Shown piece by piece: positions 1-5,872 of a stretch of 6,834 nt of DNA. This DNA is from Neptuniibacter sp. GTDB taxonomy: Bacteria; Pseudomonadota; Gammaproteobacteria; Pseudomonadales; Balneatricaceae. How positions within the stretch are numbered: the stretch's first letter is position 1; the number at the start of each line of letters is the position of its first letter. The DNA lies in the NCBI GenBank assembly GCA_030149405.1, contig JASBRM010000032.1, positions 1-6,834 of the forward strand. The letters run 5' to 3'. Below the pieces are notes generated by a model. It was not told where the DNA came from. It saw nothing but the letters and a program-made list of their open reading frames with translations, and did not search any database. The position numbers and the translations under genes were made by a program.

Positions 1-2508
1 CCGATGCCGGATGACCTGAGAAGTCAGGTGGAACCAATCCACAACATCATAAAAGCGATGGGCTTACCTTTGATTGTTGAAGACGGTGTTGAAGCCGATG
101 ATGTCATCGGAACCATGGCACGTGAAGCCAGCTCTCTGGGTATTGATACGCTGATATCTACTGGCGACAAGGATATGGCCCAACTGGTGGATCAGCATGT
201 CACCCTGATCAATACCATGACCGATACTCTGATGGATATTGAAGGGGTTAAAGAGAAATTTGGTATTCCTCCAGAATTAATCATCGATTATCTGGCCCTT
301 ATGGGGGATAAGGTCGACAACATTCCAGGGGTGCCCGGCGTCGGTGAAAAAACCGCCTTGGCCCTGTTGCAGGGGATTGGTGGCCTAAAAGATCTTTACG
401 AGAATCTGGATAAAATTGCTGAGCTGAGCTTCCGCGGTTCTAAAACCATGGCTAAAAAGCTGGAAGATAACCGTGCTGAGGCTGATCTTTCTTACCTGTT
501 GGCCACCATTAAATGTGATGTGGAGCTGCATGAGTCCGTTACTGACTTTAAAAAACCTGTTGCAGATGCGGATCAGTTGATCAATCTATTTAAAGAATTT
601 GAATTCCGTACCTGGGTAAAAGAACTGGAGACTGGTGGTTCTGCTTCCAGTGCTGTGGTGGCAGATGAATTAGATGATAGTTTGCCGGCGGCACCTGAAA
701 ATGTTGAATATGATGTTGTTCTGGATGAATCCAGTCTGGATGCTTGGTTAGAAAAGTTATCCACAGCTGAACTGTTAGCTTTTGATACTGAAACAACCAG
801 CCTTAATTACATGGAAGCGGAGCTGGTGGGTGTTTCCTTTGCGGTGGAACCGGGCAAAGCGGCCTACGTGCCTGTCGCACATGATTATATGGGGGCACCT
901 GAGCAGATCACTCGCGAACTTCTTCTGGCTAAGCTGAAGCCTTTGCTTGAGAGTGATCAGCATAAAAAGGTGGGACAGCACCTGAAATACGATATGAATG
1001 TACTTGCTCGATACGGCATAGAGCTTCAGGGCATTGAATACGACACTATGTTGGAATCCTATGTTCTGAATTCCACGGCTACCCGCCACGATATGGATAG
1101 CTTGGCCGATCGCTATCTGGGTGTGAAAACCATCAAGTTTGAAGAGATTGCAGGCAAGGGCAAAAAACAGCTCACTTTCAATCAGATTGAGATGGAGCAG
1201 GCCGCTCCCTACGCCGCTGAAGATGCGGATATTACTTTACGTTTGCACCAGGCCATTGATGCGCAGTTGAGTAAAGATGAAGCTCTGGCGAAGGTTTTTC
1301 AGGAGATAGAGAAACCGTTGATCCCGGTGTTGTCTCGTATAGAGCGTAACGGTGCATTAGTTGATGCGGCGATGTTAGGTGAACAGAGTATTCAATTAGC
1401 AGAACGCATGGTCGAGCTGGAGCGTGAAGCCTACGATATTGCGGGTAAAGAATTTAACCTTGCGTCACCAAAACAGTTACAACAGATACTGTTCGAAGAA
1501 CTGAATATTCCGGTGATTAAGAAAACCCCTAAAGGTGCGCCGTCTACCGCAGAAGAGGTATTACAGGAACTAGCACTGGAATATCCGTTGCCAAAGATCA
1601 TTCTGGAACATCGAAGCCTGAATAAGCTGAAATCGACTTATACCGATAAGCTGCCTCTAATGATCAATCCGGAGACTGGTCGAATCCACACCTCTTATCA
1701 TCAGGCCGTTACCGCTACCGGGCGTTTGTCCTCGACAGATCCTAATCTGCAGAATATCCCGGTACGAACTCAGGAAGGGCGCCGTATTCGCCATGCTTTT
1801 GTAGCACCTGAGGGTTACAAAATTGTCGCAGCCGATTACTCTCAGATTGAGCTACGAATAATGGCGCACCTCTCCCAAGATCAGGGTCTCTTGGATGCTT
1901 TCTCAAAGGGGGCTGATATTCACCGCGCCACAGCTGCGGAGGTATTCAAGGTTGGTCTCGACGATGTATCTGATGATCAGCGTCGGAGTGCCAAGGCAAT
2001 CAATTTCGGTTTGATCTATGGCATGTCAGCTTTTGGTCTGGCGAAGCAATTGGGTATCGCGCGTAAAGACGCCGGTCAGTATATTGAACATTATTTTGAG
2101 ACCTATCCGGGTGTTCAACATTATATGGATGATATACGGGCCAAAGCTCAGGAGCAGGGTTATGTTGAGACACTGTTTGGACGTCGTTTATATCTACCAG
2201 AGATCAAAGCTAAGAATGCGATGCGTCGTCAGGCTGCTGAGCGTACTGCGATCAATGCGCCAATGCAGGGAACAGCTGCGGACATCATTAAACGCGCGAT
2301 GGTGACAGTGGATAAATGGCTGGCAAAATCAGACTTCGATGTCCGCATGATTATGCAGGTTCACGACGAACTGGTGTTTGAAGTACGTGAAGATCAGGTG
2401 GAGAGCTTTGTCGAAGCGGTTAAAGAGAGAATGGCCTCGGCGGCTGATCTGGATGTGCCATTACTGGTTGAAGCCGGTGTGGGTGAAAACTGGGAGCAAG
2501 CGCACTAA
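1..2508 (+). CDS. polA: DNA polymerase I, 5'-truncated by window edge
   Basis: Replicative and repair polymerase that removes RNA primers from Okazaki fragments and fills excision gaps. The frame is open from base 1 and enters the protein at the equivalent of E. coli residue 83, so about 83 N-terminal residues, with the first 5'-nuclease acidic residues, lie outside. Numbering from the Met at base 4: 5'-nuclease acidic residues E30, D32, D33, D55 and D57 are present, followed by the helix-hairpin-helix segment with [13 protein letters not shown] (about 105-117). The 3'-5' exonuclease set is complete (D261, E263, D330, Y403, D407), so proofreading should be active. In the polymerase domain, motif A has DYSQIE with D611, motif B has [14 protein letters not shown], and motif C has HDE with D788. 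It ends in ENWEQAH like the E. coli enzyme. The linker after the 5'-nuclease is about 11 residues shorter than in E. coli, giving an estimated full length near 917. Met at base 4 is internal, not the start. Confidence 0.98.
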   Translation, partial: PMPDDLRSQVEPIHNIIKAMGLPLIVEDGVEADDVIGTMAREASSLGIDTLISTGDKDMAQLVDQHVTLINTMTDTLMDIEGVKEKFGIPPELIIDYLALMGDKVDNIPGVPGVGEKTALALLQGIGGLKDLYENLDKIAELSFRGSKTMAKKLEDNRAEADLSYLLATIKCDVELHESVTDFKKPVADADQLINLFKEFEFRTWVKELETGGSASSAVVADELDDSLPAAPENVEYDVVLDESSLDAWLEKLSTAELLAFDTETTSLNYMEAELVGVSFAVEPGKAAYVPVAHDYMGAPEQITRELLLAKLKPLLESDQHKKVGQHLKYDMNVLARYGIELQGIEYDTMLESYVLNSTATRHDMDSLADRYLGVKTIKFEEIAGKGKKQLTFNQIEMEQAAPYAAEDADITLRLHQAIDAQLSKDEALAKVFQEIEKPLIPVLSRIERNGALVDAAMLGEQSIQLAERMVELEREAYDIAGKEFNLASPKQLQQILFEELNIPVIKKTPKGAPSTAEEVLQELALEYPLPKIILEHRSLNKLKSTYTDKLPLMINPETGRIHTSYHQAVTATGRLSSTDPNLQNIPVRTQEGRRIRHAFVAPEGYKIVAADYSQIELRIMAHLSQDQGLLDAFSKGADIHRATAAEVFKVGLDDVSDDQRRSAKAINFGLIYGMSAFGLAKQLGIARKDAGQYIEHYFETYPGVQHYMDDIRAKAQEQGYVETLFGRRLYLPEIKAKNAMRRQAAERTAINAPMQGTAADIIKRAMVTVDKWLAKSDFDVRMIMQVHDELVFEVREDQVESFVEAVKERMASAADLDVPLLVEAGVGENWEQAH

Positions 2509-2531
2509 ATTCAGAAAAGTTGATTGGGTCT

Positions 2532-2559
2532 GGAACTATTTCTATGCAGCCCGGTCTAT
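2532..2559 (+). promoter_or_regulatory. sigma-E/AlgU-like promoter of the small-RNA candidate
   Basis: A -35 element GGAACTA (2532-2538), a 15-base spacer and a -10 element GTCTAT (2554-2559) closely fit the extracytoplasmic sigma-E/AlgU consensus (GGAACTT, about 15-17 bases, GTCNNA). It starts 23 bases after the polA stop codon. Predicted transcription start is about 2565-2567, which is exactly the left arm of the first stem-loop downstream. A weaker sigma-70-like pair (TTGATT 2520-2525, TATGCA 2543-2548) overlaps it. The match is read from sequence; use by sigma-E is inferred. Confidence 0.62.
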
Positions 2560-2565
2560 GGAATA

Positions 2566-2674
2566 AGAGTCACATATATGTTGCACCTTGCCATGGTAGT
2601 GGCTCTTTATAACAAGCATGCGTTAAAGCCCTGAAAAATGTCGTTCCCCTTCCTGCTTTTCAGGGCTTTCTTTT
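2566..2674 (+). ncRNA. Candidate trans-acting small RNA in the Spot 42/ErsA position
   Basis: No open frame of note occupies the 274 bases between polA and the next gene. A predicted transcript of about 109 nt would begin just after the sigma-E-like promoter. It contains stem-loop 1 (AGAGTCAC 2566-2573 with GTGGCTCT 2599-2606, eight pairs including one G-T, plus A2565-T2607) and a short linker. It then ends in a perfect 13-bp terminator hairpin whose 19-base loop holds the pyrimidine run TTCCCCTTCCT (2644-2654). In E. coli the base-pairing RNA Spot 42 (spf) lies between polA and engB, and in Pseudomonas the AlgU-dependent RNA ErsA lies at the same place. Position, promoter type and size fit ErsA best. 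Primary sequence similarity could not be judged, and the alternative is a structured polA 3' UTR. The gene symbol is left empty because homology is unproven. Confidence 0.55.
2625..2674 (+). terminator. Rho-independent terminator of small-RNA candidate and polA
   Basis: The arms AAAGCCCTGAAAA (2625-2637) and TTTTCAGGGCTTT (2657-2669) pair perfectly over 13 bp. They enclose an unusually long 19-base loop and are followed by CTTTT (2670-2674). It is the only strong terminator between polA and the next gene, so it probably ends both the polA message and the small RNA. The U-tract is interrupted by one C. Confidence 0.8.
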
Positions 2675-2782
2675 ACCTTCTGCTATCCTTATCTAATAAC
2701 TATTGATCAAAAAATGCTCAGTCTTGTTCTGAGTTATTGAGATTAGAGTTTACAAGCGAACACTTTATAAAGGTCAGCGGCT

Positions 2783-3478
2783 ATGGCTAATGAAGGAAAT
2801 TTTGGCAACTATGTAAATACCACGCTAAAGCAACCTGAGTTTGCCGATAAAGGGAAAACTTTTGGTCAAAATGTATCGCAAGCTGCTCAGGATCGAAATG
2901 AACTGCGTAAGGCGGAAAATATTGAAGAGGTGATCGAGATCCCTGAGGCTCCGGCGGATGTTCAGCGGGATCAGGCTATTCTGGAAGCCTCGTTTGAGGG
3001 TGTGAGTATCAGCTCTGGCAGTGAACCTATGGTGCTGACTTACAAAGCTGCCGTCGAAAAAATCAATGAGATCTTAGCGCCTGAGTTGGGAGTAGAACGC
3101 CCTCTGGAAGCTGCTCTAGAGGAGGGCTTGGATGTTTCCCCTGAAGCGACCGCGGATAGGATTGTATCTCTCACCACCTCCATGTTGATGAATTATTTGG
3201 AAGCGAATCCCGATCTTGAAACGACCGAAGCCGTTGATCGGTTTGTCGATGTTATTTCAGGTGGTATTACGCAAGGGTTTACTGAAGCGAGAGAAATCCT
3301 GGATGGGTTGGGAGTTTTGGAAGGCGATATAGCAGCCAATATTGATAAGACTTATGAGCTAGTACAGCAAGGGTTACAAGAATTTCGTGAAGCTAATGGC
3401 GGCACAGTGATTCCTGAAGTGACTGATGCAACAGAAGCAGGCTCAGTCGAAGAGGTCATCGATCCCTTAATCAACTGA
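2783..3478 (+). CDS. Hypothetical acidic protein, DUF5610-like
   Basis: A 231-residue protein with no known activity. There is no signal peptide, membrane segment or cysteine-based motif, so it is probably cytoplasmic. Residues 1-58 are polar and low in complexity. A conserved-looking helical domain spans about 63-203, with AILEASFEGVSIS (65-77), NEILAPELG (95-103), LDVSPEATADRIVSL (116-130), ISGGITQGF (158-166) and a segment DGLGVLEGDIAANIDKTYEL (174-193). From memory this pattern resembles the DUF5610 family, found in many gammaproteobacteria and often repeated in a genome. The tail (204-231) is acidic. The ATG is preceded by AAAGG at 2769-2773, nine bases upstream. It stands alone between the small-RNA candidate and the converging engB, and shares their terminator. 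No convincing promoter was found; a small hairpin (CTCAG 2717-2721 with CTGAG 2729-2733) lies upstream. Coding is secure, family moderately so, function unknown. Confidence 0.85.
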   Translation: MANEGNFGNYVNTTLKQPEFADKGKTFGQNVSQAAQDRNELRKAENIEEVIEIPEAPADVQRDQAILEASFEGVSISSGSEPMVLTYKAAVEKINEILAPELGVERPLEAALEEGLDVSPEATADRIVSLTTSMLMNYLEANPDLETTEAVDRFVDVISGGITQGFTEAREILDGLGVLEGDIAANIDKTYELVQQGLQEFREANGGTVIPEVTDATEAGSVEEVIDPLIN

Positions 3479-3495
3479 TGTGATTGTTCTGGAAT

Positions 3496-3527
3496 AATAA
3501 AGCCGCGTAATGCGGCTTTATTTTTTT
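3496..3527 (+). terminator. Terminator between converging DUF5610-like gene and engB
   Basis: AATAAAGCCGC (3496-3506) pairs with GCGGCTTTATT (3512-3522) over 11 bp around a 5-base loop, followed by seven T (3521-3527). It serves the plus-strand gene strongly. Read from the minus strand, 7 bases after the engB stop, the same stem is followed by ATTCC, so it may also act on engB but with a poor U-tract. Confidence 0.88.
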
Positions 3528-3533
3528 CAGTTG

Positions 3534-4172
3534 TCACTCACTGAGGTCTACTTGCTCAGGTAACAACCATTGATTCAGACGATTCTCCAGGGTATCTACA
3601 CCCTGTTTCTTCAGTGCCGAAAATACCTGAACAGAGACGTTGTCTCCAAGAACCGATTTCAAGTGATTGCTGAGTTTTAACTTAGCCGCCTGCGCAGGGC
3701 CTTTTTTCAGTTTGTCGGCCTTAGTCATCAGCACATGTAAAGGCATACCGGTTTCCAGGCACCAATCGACCATCATTTGATCGAACTCTTTCATCGGGTG
3801 GCGAATGTCCATCACCAAGACCACACCTTTCAGGCAATCCCTTTTCTGAAGGTACTCGCCGAGATGCTTCTGCCAGTGGATTTTCATCTCGACGGGTACT
3901 TTGGCGAAGCCGTACCCCGGAAGGTCGACTATGCGTACATCTTCTAAATTAAGATCAAAAAAGTTAATCAGTTGAGTTCGGCCAGGTGTTTTTGAGGTAC
4001 GCGCCAGCTTGTTATTTCGGGTCAGCGTATTGATAGCACTGGATTTGCCGGCATTAGAACGACCGGCAAACGCAACCTCCGCCCCAGTATCTTGTGGGCA
4101 TTGATGCAGCTTAGCAGCGCTTTTGTTAAAACGGGCACTATTAAAGTGAATTTTTAATTGATCTGAGGACAT
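3534..4172 (-). CDS. engB: Ribosome-biogenesis GTP-binding protein EngB (YsxC/YihA)
   Basis: Small essential TRAFAC-class GTPase that helps assemble the 50S ribosomal subunit in the cytoplasm. From the ATG at 4172 it has 212 residues, close to the 210 of E. coli YihA. Motifs: G1 GRSNAGKSS (37-45, lysine 43), switch I region [10 protein letters not shown] (58-67), G3 DLPG (83-86) followed by YGFAKVP, G4 TKAD (150-153), and G5 SALKKQG (185-191). The block [11 protein letters not shown] (121-131) is typical. An in-frame TTG at 4193 would add 7 residues. I prefer the ATG because the N-terminal length then matches relatives, but neither start has a good ribosome binding site (GAAAAG lies 10 bases before the ATG; AGG sits only 2 bases before the TTG). 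It converges with the DUF5610-like gene and diverges from cytochrome c4. In E. coli and Pseudomonas, engB likewise sits just beyond polA and a small RNA. Confidence 0.96.
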   Translation of the reverse strand: MSSDQLKIHFNSARFNKSAAKLHQCPQDTGAEVAFAGRSNAGKSSAINTLTRNNKLARTSKTPGRTQLINFFDLNLEDVRIVDLPGYGFAKVPVEMKIHWQKHLGEYLQKRDCLKGVVLVMDIRHPMKEFDQMMVDWCLETGMPLHVLMTKADKLKKGPAQAAKLKLSNHLKSVLGDNVSVQVFSALKKQGVDTLENRLNQWLLPEQVDLSE

Positions 4173-4384
4173 ACTTTGGTCACTTTTCAGCAATACCTAC
4201 TAAAGGAACATAGATTGCCGTTCCAGTTTGTGTGGATATTGGTTTATAATTGCGCCAATTTTACCTGCGATCGGCCTTTAGCTCTAGTCGGCAGGGAAGT
4301 GAGATTATAATCAGCCGACGTCGGATGGCATTCATCAGACACTGGCTGGCACAAATTTTAATACAAGAGTCTGGGTCTTAATCG
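4173..4384. promoter_or_regulatory. Divergent engB / cytochrome c4 control region
   Basis: This 212-base gap carries promoters for both directions, but none is clear. Two perfect -10 hexamers TATAAT occur on the plus strand (4245-4250 and 4306-4311), each without a good -35 box at 16-18 bases, so transcription of the cytochrome gene may need an activator. Symmetric elements: GGAAC (4205-4209) with GTTCC (4220-4224); AATTG-CGC-CAATT (4248-4260) overlapping the first -10; and adjacent perfect 10-bp palindromes GATTATAATC (4303-4312) and CCGACGTCGG (4315-4324). CCTGCGA (4264-4270) can pair with TCGGCAGG (4288-4295, one bulge). Regulators are unknown; no TTGAT-N4-ATCAA FNR/Anr box was seen. Confidence 0.45.
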
Positions 4385-4990
4385 ATGAATAAACTACTGA
4401 TTAGCTTACTGGTGACCATTGGTATCACTGGCATGGCGCACGCTGCAGGCGATGCTACTGCGGGTAAAGGTAAAACAGCTGTATGTGGCGCTTGCCATGG
4501 TGCAGACGGTAACAGCCCTGCGGCAATGTTCCCGAAACTGGCTGGCCAGAACGAAGCTTACCTGGTTAAGCAGCTAAACGACATTAAGTCTGGCACTCGC
4601 TCAGTTGTAGAAATGACGGGTCTGTTGGATGCAATGACTGATCAGGATCTTGCTGATATCGCTGCATACTATGCGAAGCAGGCGGGTACAGTTGGTCACG
4701 CAGCAAAAGATCTGGTTGAACAGGGTCAGAAAATCTACCGTGGTGGTATCGCGAACAAAGGCGTAGCAGCATGTACAGCATGTCACACACCAACAGGTGA
4801 AGGTATGGCTCAGGCTGGTTTCCCTGCAATTGGTGGTCAGCACGCAGCTTATACTGAGAAGCAGCTGAAAATGTTCCGTAACGGTGAGCGTAACAACGAT
4901 CCACAGGGCATGATGCGAGACATCGCTGCAAAACTGAGCGATGCTGAAATCAAAGCTGTATCCAGCTACATTCAGGGTCTGGGCAAGTAA
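4385..4990 (+). CDS. Dihaem cytochrome c4
   Basis: Periplasmic electron carrier, probably passing electrons from the bc1 complex to terminal oxidases such as cbb3 or to other periplasmic acceptors. The 201-residue precursor has a Sec signal peptide (MNKLL, hydrophobic to about residue 17) with likely cleavage after AHA at residue 20. It has two homologous class-I haem domains: CGACH at 34-38 and CTACH at 130-134. Each is followed by a FPKLAGQ or FPAIGGQ turn (49-55, 146-152) and a candidate axial methionine, M77 in the first domain and M176 or M177 in the second. It ends in SSYIQGLGK, typical for c4. Length is normal for the family. The Shine-Dalgarno is weak (TGGG at 4372-4375). Codon use is regular, suggesting high expression. 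A terminator follows 15 bases after the stop, so it is probably monocistronic. Haem attachment and its cysteines depend on the periplasmic thiol system to which the next gene, dsbA, belongs. Confidence 0.95.
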   Translation: MNKLLISLLVTIGITGMAHAAGDATAGKGKTAVCGACHGADGNSPAAMFPKLAGQNEAYLVKQLNDIKSGTRSVVEMTGLLDAMTDQDLADIAAYYAKQAGTVGHAAKDLVEQGQKIYRGGIANKGVAACTACHTPTGEGMAQAGFPAIGGQHAAYTEKQLKMFRNGERNNDPQGMMRDIAAKLSDAEIKAVSSYIQGLGK

Positions 4991-5005
4991 ATTCAGCTCA
5001 GGTTA

Positions 5006-5033
5006 AAAAAAGGCAGCTTAGGCTGCCTTTTTT
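5006..5033 (+). terminator. Terminator after cytochrome c4
   Basis: AAAAAAGGCAGC (5006-5017) pairs with GCTGCCTTTTTT (5022-5033) over 12 bp around a 4-base TTAG loop, with the T-run forming both the arm and the U-tract. It separates the cytochrome gene from dsbA. By symmetry it could also stop minus-strand transcripts. Confidence 0.9.
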
Positions 5034-5043
5034 GTCGCTTGTT

Positions 5044-5071
5044 GGAACTTGCGATTTCGATTAGTGTCAAT
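5044..5071 (+). promoter_or_regulatory. Near-consensus sigma-E/AlgU promoter of dsbA
   Basis: GGAACTT (5044-5050) matches the sigma-E -35 consensus in full. After a 15-base spacer comes GTCAAT (5066-5071), close to the -10 consensus GTCNNA. Predicted start is about 5077, giving a leader of roughly 30 bases. It lies in the short gap between the cytochrome c4 terminator and dsbA, so it can only serve dsbA. AlgU-linked induction of dsbA has been described in Pseudomonas; here it is inferred from sequence. Confidence 0.75.
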
Positions 5072-5108
5072 TGCCTAATACCTTTTTTGCTTTCGGAGCC
5101 ATATCAAG

Positions 5109-5732
5109 ATGAAAAAACTGGGCTTAATGTTGTTTGCATTGTTACTTCCATTTTCTGTTCAGGCAGAAGAGTTCAAGGAAGGAGTGCATTACGAGAAGAT
5201 TTCTCAACCTGTCAGAACTATTGATCAGTCCCGGGTTGAAGTAGTTGAGATGTTTGGTTATCCGTGCCCGCACTGTAATACCTTTGAGCCATTCATCAAA
5301 CAATGGGATAAAAACAAGGCTGAAGATGTAAATTTTGTCCGTATTCCGGTGGTTTTCGGGCGTAGCTGGGAGCCAATGGCACGTGCTTTTTATGCATCTG
5401 AGTTAAATAAAACCCTGGATAAAACTCATGAAGCCACTTTCAATGCTGTACATGTTGAAAGAAGACGTTTAGCGGGTAAAAAATCGTTTTCCGATTTCTA
5501 CGGTAACCTAGGCGTAGATACAGCTAAATTTGAAAAAGCCTACGACTCTTTTGCGGTTAATATGAAGCTACGACAAGGTGAGTCAAAACTACGTGGCTAT
5601 GGTGTTACGGGTGTGCCTGCAATGGTGGTTAATGGCAAATACAGAATTACCGCGCAGTTGGCAGGTGGCCAGAAACAGATGCTGGATGTCGTGAACTATC
5701 TGGTTGAAAAAGAACGCGCTAACTTGAAGTAA
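5109..5732 (+). CDS. dsbA: Thiol:disulfide interchange protein DsbA
   Basis: Periplasmic oxidase that donates disulfide bonds to exported proteins and is reoxidised by DsbB. The 207-residue precursor has a signal peptide (MKKLG, hydrophobic 4-17) with likely cleavage after VQA at residue 19. The active site CPHC is at 53-56 in the context FGYPCPHC, the same dipeptide as in E. coli DsbA. The cis-proline loop GVPAMVVNG has Val169-Pro170. The helical domain inserted into the thioredoxin fold lies between. Length fits the family (E. coli 208). GGAG at 5095-5098 lies 10 bases before the ATG; an overlapping frame from 5039 is not credible. It is flanked by its own terminators on both sides and carries a sigma-E-like promoter, so it appears monocistronic and envelope-stress responsive. 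In E. coli, dsbA lies upstream of polA with different neighbours; this arrangement is the Pseudomonas-type one. Confidence 0.97.
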   Translation: MKKLGLMLFALLLPFSVQAEEFKEGVHYEKISQPVRTIDQSRVEVVEMFGYPCPHCNTFEPFIKQWDKNKAEDVNFVRIPVVFGRSWEPMARAFYASELNKTLDKTHEATFNAVHVERRRLAGKKSFSDFYGNLGVDTAKFEKAYDSFAVNMKLRQGESKLRGYGVTGVPAMVVNGKYRITAQLAGGQKQMLDVVNYLVEKERANLK

Positions 5733-5752
5733 TTCATAGCTAATATTTAAAG

Positions 5753-5777
5753 AACGCCCACTATGGGCGTTTTTTTT
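5753..5777 (+). terminator. Terminator after dsbA
   Basis: AACGCCCA (5753-5760) pairs with TGGGCGTT (5764-5771) over 8 bp with a 3-base loop, followed by an eight-T run (5770-5777). It lies 20 bases after the dsbA stop, so the downstream gene needs its own promoter. A possible -35 TTGATA (5785-5790) lies just beyond it without a convincing -10. Confidence 0.88.
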
Positions 5778-5872
5778 GTATGTATTGATATTTGTCCTAG
5801 TTTGATCCCATTACATGGACTAACATGGATTCTAAGCGTTGATTACAGGTTATTGAGATCTGAGGGATTGGT

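Noticed and set aside
4..6. ATG at base 4 as the polA start
   Set aside because: It corresponds to an internal methionine near E. coli residue 84 (context PMPDDLR); the frame is open to the window edge.
4205..4230. GGAACAT (plus) and GGAACGG (minus) as further sigma-E -35 boxes near engB
   Set aside because: No GTC-type -10 element occurs at 15-17 bases on either strand.
4347..4361. TGGCAC followed by TTAAT, resembling a sigma-54 promoter upstream of cytochrome c4
   Set aside because: The essential GC at the -12 position is absent, so it does not meet the sigma-54 consensus.
5176..5182. AGGAAGG in dsbA codons 23-25 is complementary to CCTTCCT in the small-RNA candidate loop
   Set aside because: A 7-base match is expected by chance roughly once in a window of this size, and it lies inside the coding region away from the ribosome binding site.
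5039..5224. Small open frame overlapping the dsbA start
   Set aside because: It overlaps the sigma-E promoter and dsbA signal peptide in another frame and has no ribosome binding site or recognisable protein.
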